NCBI GenBank assembly: GCA_030847615.1
Contig: JAUMIR010000005.1
Coordinates: forward strand, 238,738,645-238,802,644
Origin: Gambelia wislizenii
Taxonomy: Eukaryota; Chordata; Lepidosauria; Squamata; Crotaphytidae
Direction: 5' to 3'
Length of the DNA: 64,000 nt
Shown: positions 23,872 to 32,049 of the stretch, one piece after another
Numbering within the stretch: position 1 is the stretch's first letter
Layout of the letters: each line of letters begins with the position of its first letter
The notes under the pieces: model-generated
Databases searched by the model: none
Told to the model about the DNA's origin: nothing
Seen by the model: only the letters and a program-made list of their open reading frames with translations
Position numbers and translations under genes: made by a program

Positions 23872-26800
23872 GTTAACTGCCTCTGAGTTAACTCTTTAAC
23901 TCATGGCGACCCCATGAATGAGACACCTCCAAGACCTTCTGTCTTCTACCGCCCTGCTCAGGTCTTGCAGGTTCAGGCCCATGGTCTTTCTGATTGAGTC
24001 TATCTGTCTGGTGTGCAGTCTTCCTTTCTTTATTTTTCTGTCTACCTTTCCTAGCATTATTGACTTTTCCAATGTCTTCTCATGATGCAACTGAAATACG
24101 ACAGCCTCAATTCAGTCATCGTGGCTTCTAGTGAGAATTCTGGCTTGACCTGTTCTAAAACCCATTTGTTTGTCTTTTTTGTCCATCCATGCTATCCTCA
24201 GCACCCCTCTCCAACACCACATTTCGAATGAGCTGATTTTCTTTCTATCAGCTTTCTTCATTGTACAGCTCTCACATCTATACAAGGTGATGGGAAAGAC
24301 GATGGCTTGAACAATCCTGACTTTAGTGCTCAGTGTTATATCTTTGCATTTTATTATCTTGTCTCGTTCTTTCATAGCTACCCTACCCAGACCTAGTTTT
24401 TATTTGATTCCATGGCTGCAACCTCTGGTCTATGATTGGGTCAAGGAATGGGAAGTCTTTCACTATTTCAATTTCCTTGTCATCTGTTTTGACTTATGTA
24501 AATCCTCCATGGTCATTATTTCCCCCCCTTAATGTTCAGCATTAAGCCTGTTTTTCACTTTTCTTTGTCTTTCTTTAGTAATTGCTCCAAGTCTGTGCTG
24601 TTTTCAGCTAGTATTGTGGTGCCATCTGCATATCTTACATTGTTATTGTTCTTTCCTCCGATCTTCACTCTTCCTTCCTCTGATTCTAAACCTGCTCTGT
24701 GCATGATGCTTTCTGCATACAAGTTGAACAAGTAGGGTGATAGAAAGCAACCTTGTCTTACCCCCTTTCTGATTGGAAACCATTCTGTTTCTCTGTATTC
24801 TGTTCTTACGGTGGCCTCCTGTCCTGGGTACGCATCAGGACTATCCAGTGTATTGGTACACACATTTCTTTTAGAGCCCTCTGAAGTTTCTTGTGGCTTT
24901 GCTGTAATCTATACATCACATGCTGATTTTCTTCTAGAATTCCCTGCTGTGCTCCATTATCCAGCATATGTTTGCTATATGATCCCTAGTGCCTCTGAAC
25001 CCTGTTTGCACCTCTGGAATCTCTCTCTGCATGTATAGTAGGAGTCTGTTGCAGAATTTTCAGCATGACTTTGCTAGTGTGAGAGATTAATGCAGTGGTC
25101 CTGTAATTGCTGCAATCTTTTGTGTCTCCTTTTGGGGGGATGGGGATGTATACTGATTGTTTCCAATCTGTTGGCCACTATTTTGTTTTCCATATTTGTT
25201 GACAGATTGTAATTAGAACTTAGGTTGATTCTTTCTGTGTAGATGGTACCAGTTCTATTGGAATATCATCAGATCCTGGTGATTTATTCTTCCTCATTGA
25301 TCTGAGTGTATCTTTTACTTCAGTTGCCAGAATCTGAGGTTCATCTTCGTATGGTTCTTCTTTCCAAGTATCTTTCATCCTTTAGTCTCTTTTGTATAGC
25401 TCTTCTGTGTATTGCTTCCATTCTCTTTTTATTTCCTCTTGATTGTGTATTATGTTTCCCTGCTGATCATAGAGCATCACCCCTCTTGGTTTGAATTTTC
25501 CTTTAAATTCCTGGATCTTGTAGAAGAGGTCTCTTGTTCTTCCTTTTTTTGTTGTTGGCTTCATTATCCCTGCATTAGGTGTTATAATAATTCTCTTTGT
25601 CCCTCTGCACTAATTGTTGTACCATTGCATGCATTATTTTGTACCTGTTCCTGTCTCCCTTTTCTTTTTCTTTATCTCTTTCCTTTACTGCTTGCACCCA
25701 TCTGTCACCCATTGTTTCTTCTCTTTCTTTTTGACCACTGTTAATATATTTCTTCATTCCTCTTTGATTATGTTCCTAGCTTCATAATAATTCCTCTGGT
25801 TCTTGGCTGATTAGGCTCACTAATGCAAATCTATTTTTCACTTTGTCTTTGAATTTTGCTGGAATGTTCTTCAGATTGTATCTCGGCATGGTGATTGATT
25901 TTGAGTTTTTCTTCAGCTGTATTCTATTTTTTTTACATTAAAAAAGTTTTTATTGACATTAAAGTACAAGTAAAAATGACAATAAAAATATACAAGTGTC
26001 CAGTTGTTCTTTCAACACATACATGGTACAAGTGGGTACAAATTGTTACAGAGCAGGAATACAGTTGTGGCGCTTAGCTTAATTACCAGACAAAACACGA
26101 ACAAAGGAATTAACCAAGAACTAGTGCATGGTGGGTCTGTGTGGGAAGGAAGGGGGAAATGATCACCTCACAGTATGATAAAGGGGGGCGTGCTCCATGA
26201 GATTGAGTTTTCAGTGATCAGTCAGAGAGGGGGGTCTGAGAAAATATCATTCCAAAGCTTGCCATGGTGTGTGTGTGTGTGTGGGGGGGTTGTATGGCTT
26301 TGCTAACCTCAGATAGATAGTCAATTGTGGGTAGCCATTTCTCAATAAAATCAGTACAGTCTTTCTGGCCAGTGGATTTTCGCATAGTGTCTTGAGCCAT
26401 ATCTCCCACAGCTTGGTCCACCATATATTCATATCAGGCATATCAATCTTCCAACGTTTAGCAATTACAATATGGGTAACAGCCAAAAGGAATACAATAA
26501 CCTTTTTATGCTTCAGATTTCTATTGGAGTTTATAAACAGCGACAATAATAGAAGCTCTGGAGTTTTTGTTATTAGTAATTCATGGTTTGAGCCATAACC
26601 TGGACCTGGTCTTGTTTTTTCTGCAAGAATAGAGCTTCTCCACATTTGTTTCCAACTATGTAGTCTATCTTTTTTTTATACTGACCATCCAGTGATGTCC
26701 ATGTATACAATCTTCTCTCTGGTTGTATGAAGCAAGTGTTCGCAATAAATAGATTGTTGGCTTCACAAAACTCTATCGGGTGCTCTCCTACTTCATTTCT

Positions 26801-27004
26801 TATTCCTAGTCCAAATTTTCCTACAGTTTTTGCCTCTGCTCTGTTTCCTATCTTTGCATTCCAGTCGCCTAAGATTAACAAGAAGTCCTGTTTTGGTGAA
26901 TTGTCAATCTCTTTGTATATTTTATTGTAAAAACTCTCTATATCTTCTTCATCTGCCTCTGTGGTTGGTTCATAGACTTGTATTATTGTAATGTCAATTG
27001 TGGG
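23872..27004 (-). mobile_element. BovB (RTE-clade) LINE, 5'-truncated, inactive
   Basis: On the minus strand, from 5' to 3': the endonuclease (VYAPTTEADEE-type region, LILGDWNAKIGNRAEAKTVG, FCEANNLFIANTCF, RRLYTWTSLDGQYKKKIDYI), then a connector (PRYNLKNIPAKFKDKVKNRF), then RT with GVRQGCFLSPYLFNLYAE and motif C degraded to YADG. The C-terminal region (FEMWCWRGVLRIAW; EDRRSWRCLIHGVAMS) and the typical 3' end next to 23872 follow. Several frameshifts and stops break the frame. An L1 fragment interrupts the copy at about 25921-26562. BovB supplies the machinery for Sauria SINEs. Confidence 0.88.
25921..26562 (-). mobile_element. L1-like LINE 3' fragment nested in BovB
   Basis: The minus strand encodes VIVFLLAVTHIVIAKRWKI, then WWTKLWEIW and LARKTVL. 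This resembles the C-terminal end of L1 ORF2 (-AA-I-IAK-WK---W---L-E). The minus-strand 3' end is A-rich (T-run at about 25927 on the + strand), as expected for L1. The BovB reading resumes on both sides (ELLITK on one, LKKNSKS on the other). A (TG)n/G-run tract at about 26266-26288 lies inside. Confidence 0.7.
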
Positions 27005-27008
27005 GTTT

Positions 27009-27012
27009 TTTT

Positions 27013-27045
<33 letters not shown>

Positions 27046-27046
27046 G
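27009..27046. repeat. (ACAG)n microsatellite
   Basis: About nine ACAG units directly beside the truncated 5' end of the BovB copy. Confidence 0.9.
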
Positions 27047-27380
27047 TATTCAAATTATTTTTCAGCTACTATGCCATCATTTCTAATTACCTACACCCTA
27101 AAAATAATTACTCACCCTAGTAAGTTAATTCTACATCATGACTACATGCATTTGTAGAATTGATGAGGGAATGGATGGCAGCTGTCAGGAAGGATTTATC
27201 AAAACGTAAGTTAACTGCAATAAGTTACACTGTACCACCACTAGATTTTTAGGCACATGCGTCTACAAATATAAGTGGACACTGTAGAACCACAAAGTTA
27301 AAAACACTTGGACATTGAATATTGAGTACAGAAATGGTTGCAAGGCCAACCATGTTTTGGCATCTGTCAAGCCCATAATC

Positions 27381-27526
27381 TGACAAAGTTACTTTTTTTT
27401 GGAATACAACTCCCAGAATCCTCCAGTCAGCATGACTATTGTTTATAGTCATTACAAGATCAGTGTCCATAAGGGGTGTGGGATTCTGTGAGTTACAGAC
27501 CAAAAAAGTAAGATTTCTAAGCTCTG
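27381..27526. mobile_element. MITE A copy
   Basis: AAAGTTACTTTTTTTTGGAA at the left; CCAAAAAAGTAAGATTTC at the right. Inner ends ACAACTCCCAGAATCC / GGGATTCTGTGAGTTAC are inverted copies. Confidence 0.7.
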
Positions 27527-28580
27527 ATCAAACTCATTCAAATTTGCATGAGGCTCAGCCAATATACATCCTCAGTGCTTTCACTCGTAATAATCTATAA
27601 CTATTAGATCAAGTTTATTTTTTAAAAAGTTTTTTTTTTGCTTTTTTCAGATGATGCTATGATCCTAGGGGTGGCCTACTAACCTTCACCCCCCCCACCC
27701 CCATATATGAGATTATGAGAACCCAGTATATGACCAAAAACCTGATTTTTTTTTTAAAAAAGGTTTCCCTGCAATTTTATTTGTGTATTTAAAATATTGT
27801 AAGGCCACCTTTAAAAGTAAAAGCCCTTTCAAGGTGATTTCAAAGATAACAATACAAATAACAATAAACTTCAAATAAACATATCAATGATAATTCAAAA
27901 TTCCAGTCACAAAATATGCAAAATGCAATAAATCATAGCTAAAAATCATCAACAGTCCAAGCAAACACACATATTGTGAAGAAAGCAACCAAAACCAAAT
28001 GAGTCTAAGGTATTCTAAAGCAGCCTTATGTAACTACAGTTTGTAACAACAAACAATAAATAGGAAATTTTAACTCTGCAAATTCATGATAATGCTTACT
28101 CATAGTATCCCAAACTTTGGAATCCACTTGCGAGCCAGCACTGCTTATTTTTTAACAAGCTTACCCAAGTCAAGTTTATCACCATGAAAAGACAGGAAAA
28201 CACTTTAAATCCAGCTTGAAAATGAAATGCTAGCCAGGGAAATTCTCTTTTATTCTGGCATAATGCAGTCCTAGCAACTATTACCCATTAACAATAATGC
28301 TACCATGCTCTGGACACATTTTGGGGCTGTTTTCAGGGCACAGGCACATTCCAATATAAATGTTACCAAAATGTATATGACAGTGCTGCAGGATCAATTT
28401 GCCAGGAGGAAAAGCCAGCATAGCTGGCAAATCAGAAACAACTAATAAAATGCACCTGGATTATTACTGCCACCATGAGCAGCTGTGTGAAGGCAGTTGA
28501 AAAGTGCAGTGGGTAAGAGGGATTATCCAGAATTTGGTGCCTACCACTGCATGAGGAATCAACTTGAATACTTTCCACCA
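27527..28580. other. Intergenic stretch, probable old LINE/SINE debris
   Basis: 27777-27860 resembles the reverse of a LINE tail. The rest (AT-rich, C-run near 27690) shows nothing I can name. Confidence 0.4.
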
Positions 28581-28581
28581 G

Positions 28582-28715
28582 TGCAGCCTTCTCCAACTTG
28601 GTGCCCTCTCTAGTTGATTTGAGCTATAATGCCCATCAGCACAGCCAGTGTTCAGGAATGATGGGAGTTATAGTCCAAAACATCTGGAGGGCACCAAGTT
28701 GGGGAAAGCTGCACT
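28582..28715. mobile_element. hAT-like MITE (MITE B family)
   Basis: GCCTTCTCCAACTTGGTGCC at the left and GCACCAAGTTGGGGAAAGCT at the right. Inner TAATGCCCATCA / TGATGGGAGTTATA also pair. Confidence 0.75.
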
Positions 28716-29833
28716 AGTTCAACACCACAATCAGATAAAACTTACTGCACCCATTCTTTTCTTTCTTAAAAAAAATACTCTCCTCCCTTTTAATGTGAAT
28801 ATTTGGTCAGTGGAAGTGGTGAACAAACTCCAAAATATTTGTAAACAACCTCCTGAGATGATATTTAAGAAAGTAGTCTTACTTCAGGTCCTATTCTACC
28901 ACTGACCACCATCCCCACACCCCCTCTGGCAGCCATGGGGTTTAGTTGCGTGGGAATTCTTAGGCTTTATATTGTATGCAAGTGGAGAGCTATGCTGAGG
29001 AGGATGACTCTCTTCTTCCCTCTTTCGTCATTTCAGACCAGTAATAAAGTCATTGCCCCCACATCCTGAAGTGGGCCCCCAGGCCAGGATCTTTGGCAGG
29101 CTCCCTACCTACTGTGAAGGTTAAGGGCAGCAAGATGCTCTACAGGATCTAGGATAAAAATTAAAATAAGTCAGTTTAAATGATGACATCAAAGTAATAT
29201 TTATATTTATTTTTAAAAAAACTAAATGGATTTACATAATAAAAACCTACAATAATATGACACCAGGCCCCCATCTTAATCCCGGGCCCTCAGACTGCCA
29301 GGCTAGAGCCTGGTTACCCCCCTCCCCTTGTGAGGGCCATGAATAAAGTTGCTTGGGCACTGAACGCTGAAGTGCCCATGATGCTTGAGGGGCCACCGTT
29401 AGTTCAAACCAAACTAACCACAAAAAAGCACTGTGGTGCCTACAACCTTCCAGTAGTGCTTCCTCAAAGCCTTTACTCCTCCTGTACCAGAATGAACCCT
29501 TCTTCCCAACCAGGTTCCCCATTTATCTCACTTAACAAATAATAAAACAAACAAAACACAACCAGCCTACTCTTTCCCCATGAACACAGGCGGGCAACAT
29601 TTGCCCCTTCAAATGGTAATGGACTTCACCTCCTCTCAGCATTGGCTATGTTATCCATGGCCCCTACAAGGGGAGGGGAGCTGAACTGACAGGGCTCTAG
29701 CCTGGGGGTCCAGGATTAGGACCCCCCGCATGATATTATTGTAAGTTTTTATTATGCAAATTCATTTAGTTGTTTTTTTAAATAAATATAAGTATTACTT
29801 TTGGTGTCATCTTTTAAACGGACTTATTTTAAT

Positions 29834-30020
29834 GTGAAGTCGAAGGCTTTCACTGACGGCATCCATAGATTTTCCTTGGGTTTTTTTCTGGGCTGTGAGG
29901 CCGTGTTCTGGAAGAGTTTACTTCTCTGACGATGCCAGCCACAGATGCAGGTGAAATGTCAGAAGTAAATTTTTCCAGAACATGGCCTTACAACCTGGAA
30001 AAAAACCAAGGAAAATCTAT
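29834..30020. mobile_element. Foldback insert with hammerhead-like tip and 14-base target duplication
   Basis: The insert is flanked by GGACTTATTTTAAT on both sides (29820-29833 and 30021-30034). It folds on itself: ATAGATTTTCCTTGG (about 29865) pairs with CCAAGGAAAATCTAT (30006-30020), and TTCTGGAAGAGTTTACTTCT pairs with AGAAGTAAATTTTTCCAGAA. The tip holds a hammerhead-like core. The outer GTCGAAGGCTTTCA motif recurs in a common amniote repeat that I tentatively link to Penelope-like retroelements. Confidence 0.65.
29918..29968 (+). ncRNA. Hammerhead-ribozyme-like motif (candidate)
   Basis: Stem I: TTACTTCT (29918-29925) pairs perfectly with AGAAGTAA (29961-29968), and pairing continues well beyond. 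Core box CTGACGA (CUGANGA) is at 29926-29932. A GCCAGC/GCAGGT arm encloses the loop CACAGAT, then GAAA at 29953-29956 and a GTC cleavage triplet at 29958-29960. Deviations: an extra T sits between the core and stem II, one pair in stem II is A/A, and stem III is only two pairs with no loop, so a single copy would not fold canonically. Dimeric action of short-stem-III hammerheads is known in retroelements. Activity is unproven. Confidence 0.45.
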
Positions 30021-30086
30021 GGACTTATTTTAATTTTTATCCTAAATCCTGTAGAGCATCTTGTTGCCTTTAACCATTGAAGTAGG

Positions 30087-30338
30087 TTGGGAGGCATGGA
30101 GATGTACTATCCACAATGCTGCTGCCTTATTTGAGAACTCATGCTGAACAAGTCTTGAAGAGAAATGACAGCACAGAAAGAATCACAACCCAGAGTCATC
30201 ACCCAAGGAGACCTTCTGCTGTGCTTTCTGCAACTGGACTTGTTTATCTCAGATTGGCCTTTTTAGTCATTGGCCCTTGCAGAAAGTGCGGCATGAGTCC
30301 TTTCTGAATCTTCATTTGCGAAGAAAAGCCAGAGAGAG
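30087..30338 (+). mobile_element. APE-type LINE 3'-end fragment (same family as 49.8 kb)
   Basis: Begins GGGAGGCATGGAGATGTACT and ends CGAAGAAAAGCCAGAGAGAG. It is the same 3' end as the minus-strand piece at 11584-12115 (shared CTTCATTTGCGAAGAAAAGC). It is inserted in the right arm of the long inverted repeat. Confidence 0.75.
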
Positions 30339-30386
30339 AGGTAGGGGACCTGCCAAAGATCCTGGCCTGGGGGATGTGGGGGCCAT

Positions 30387-30645
30387 GATGTTATGCCAGT
30401 ACTGCAAGTCACCACGTTGCAAGTTCGATTCCAGAGGGCTCCAAGGTTCACTCAGCCTTCCATCCTTTCATAGGTTGGTAAAATGAGTACCTGGCTTGTG
30501 GGGGCAATTAGCTAACACACATTGGAAACTGCTTAATGCAGTGTAGATGTGTAAATTGCTATTGCTTAAAATAATTTGTAAGCCGCTCTGATAGCCTTGT
30601 GGCTGAAGAGCGGGGTATAAATAAATAAATAAATAAATAAAATCT
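30387..30645 (+). mobile_element. MIR-like SINE followed by an L2-like LINE tail
   Basis: Box B-like GCAAGTTCGATTCC, core GGCTCCAAGGTTCACTCAGC and GGTAAAATGAGTACC, then GCAATTAGCTAACACAC. At 30566 a second tail follows: TTTGTAAGCCGCTCTGATAG, GAGCGGGGTATAAATAAA, ending in (AATA)n to 30645. A related SINE is at 5601-5815. Confidence 0.65.
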
Positions 30646-30999
30646 GGAGCTGACAGAAGTTGCAGTCCAAGTACAGCTGAAAGACTAGGAGTTGCCTACA
30701 CCTGTTATGGAAAGGTTGTTAATTTTGTAAAGGGGTGGTGGTGGTCTAGAGTCTCATTATACCTCAGCCAAGTGCTGAGGTGACTCCCGCCCAAACGCTG
30801 CTGGAGGCAATAAAGCAACACCTTCCCGCCTTTTTTTGGGGGGGGGTTGGTGTTGCTGCCCCCGCCCCTGGAAAGCTCCTTGGCCAGGCACTCAGGTGGA
30901 CCTTCTGCTTCCCTCTGGCAGAAGAGGCGTGGCAGGCGGAGCAGCAGCAGGAAGGGAGGAGGCGCTGATTGGCCGGAGCGGAGGCGGGAGGTAGGGAGT

Positions 31000-31016
31000 T
31001 TCCCACAATGCCCCGC
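31000..31016 (+). promoter_or_regulatory. Putative ZNF143/THAP11 site
   Basis: TTCCCACAATGCCCCGC fits the known ZNF143 consensus (YYCCCANNATGC with a C/G-rich 3' half). Such sites usually sit close to the start of CpG-island genes. It lies 32 bases downstream of the inverted CCAAT box. Occupancy is not known. Confidence 0.6.
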
Positions 31017-31222
31017 TGCAGCCAGTGCGGCCGCCGAGGGATGCTGCGGGAAGGTGCTGCCATTTGCAGCCGCCTGGACCGCTGGGTGGCTGAGAGGGGG
31101 GGCCCTGCGTCGGCAGCGAGCCCGCCAACCCGCCGGCCCTTGTCCTAATTCTCCCCAGCCCGCTCCTTCCCGGCTGCCTCGCCTCCCTTTCCCCCGCGGG
31201 TCGCTGTCCCTTCAGCACCGCG

Positions 31223-31440
31223 ATGAACCCTCCTCCGGCAGCCGGCGAGGAGAAGGGAGCTGCGGGAGGCAGCGGCAGCCACCCTTGCCGGGGAGCCGAA
31301 GGCGGCGGGGAGCCCAGGAGCCCAGCCGCCGGTGCCGCGGAGCCGGAGGAGGAGCAGCAGCCTGGACTCGCCGCGCAGAAGGACGAGTCCCTGGAAGAGA
31401 AGCTGAAGAGTTTAACCTTCAGGAAACAGGTGTCCTACAG
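31223..31440 (+). CDS. DGKI: DGKI first coding exon (diacylglycerol kinase iota)
   Basis: Encodes 72 codons plus two bases, starting MNPPPAAGEEKGAAGGSG and ending DESLEEKLKSLTFRKQVSYR, with donor GTGGGT at 31441. Human DGKI has a matching MNP..AGEEKGATGGS start and an EALEEKLRNLTFRKQVSYR end to its first exon (from memory). The protein is a type IV diacylglycerol kinase that converts diacylglycerol to phosphatidic acid, mainly in neurons; its zinc fingers, catalytic core, ankyrin repeats and PDZ-binding end are encoded downstream, outside the window. This exon is a glycine-, alanine- and glutamate-rich N-terminus of low complexity with no known domain. I chose this ATG because no earlier in-frame ATG occurs in the open stretch. 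Human annotation has a longer N-terminal form whose upstream ATG I do not see here. CREB3L2 upstream on the same strand supports the call. Confidence 0.9.
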
Positions 31441-31837
31441 GTGGGTGAAGAGGGCGAAGGAGGAGGAGGTGGTGGTGCTGGTGGGGCGAAGCTGTGTTTT
31501 CTCGGTGTGCTTTGACCCACATGTGAAGGGATTGGTGTTTGTGTGTCTCCTCCAACGGGTACATCGTCGGAAGTTCCCCCAGAGAGCAATCTCGGAAAGA
31601 AAAGAGCACAGAAGTCCTCCTCTGTCTAGCTCAATCTCATCAAGTTTCCTTCGCCTTCGCTCTGGGGATTACCTGAAGTGCAGGGGAGTTAAGGGCATGT
31701 TTGGGCTAAGTTCGTGCCAACATGGTAACTATCCTCCAGCTTTCACCATCAAGGCTGTAAGGTTTCACATCCTCCCTCCCGTCCATGGCTGGAGAGGGGA
31801 TCCTAAGTCTATACTTTGTGTGTGTGTGTGTGTGTGT

Positions 31838-32049
31838 ACATTCAAGACACCTATGGATTTTATGGCGACCCCATGATTTCCCTAGGGTTTTCTTAGGCAA
31901 GGAATACTCAGAGGTGGTTTTGCCAGTTCCTTCCTCTGAAATATAGCTACAGCACCTGCTGTTCATTGGCAGTCTCCCATCCAAGTACTAACCAAGACTG
32001 ACCCTGTTTAGCTTCCAAGATCAGACTGGATCTGGTGCCTTTAGGGTAT
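31838..32049 (-). mobile_element. 5S-rRNA-derived SINE with BovB-like tail
   Basis: 31950-32045 read in reverse is a clear 5S rRNA 3' half: GATCTTGGAAGCTAAACAGG, TTAGTACTTGGATGGGAGAC and GGTGCTGTAGC. It is joined to a tail with GGTTTTCTTAGGCAAGGAAT and TATGGCGACCCCATGATTTC, the same 3'-end type as the BovB LINE at 23.9 kb. The far end is a (TG)n tract (31818-31837). Since the 5S head carries an internal RNA polymerase III promoter, this is a SINE and not a 5S gene. Confidence 0.8.

Larger units (their letters stand above)
29050..30386. repeat. Long inverted repeat, right arm interrupted twice
   Basis: The left arm 29050-29345 pairs with right-arm pieces 29660-29833, 30035-30086 and 30339-30386. 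Examples: GATGCTCTACAGGATCTAGG pairs with CCTAAATCCTGTAGAGCATC; CCAGGCCAGGATCTTTGGC pairs with GCCAAAGATCCTGGCCTGG; CTCCCCTTGTGAGGGCCATG pairs with CATGGCCCCTACAAGGGGAG. The central 29346-29659 is single-copy in the window. It may be a foldback-type DNA transposon or two copies inserted head to head. Confidence 0.8.
30770..31440 (+). promoter_or_regulatory. DGKI: CpG-rich island promoter of DGKI
   Basis: A sharp rise in GC and CpG content against AT-rich flanks, covering the 5' region and first coding exon. It contains an inverted CCAAT box (ATTGG, 30968-30972), GC-box-like GGAGGCGGGAGG (about 30980) and a ZNF143-type motif (31000-31016). No TATA box is seen. Transcription start is inferred to lie between about 31000 and 31200. 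Confidence 0.8.

Noticed and set aside
30847..31515. 222-codon frame overlapping DGKI exon 1 in another frame, and a 108-codon antisense frame
   Set aside because: CpG-island composition keeps all frames open. The DGKI frame at 31223 is the one with family similarity and a correct splice donor.
31441..31876. Continuation of the DGKI frame past 31440 to a stop at 31876
   Set aside because: The family sequence ends at VSYR and a strong GTGGGT donor follows. The read-through peptide has no similarity to DGKI exon 2.
31950..32045. Possible 5S rRNA gene
   Set aside because: Only the 3' half is present, diverged, and joined to a BovB-like tail. It is a SINE head.
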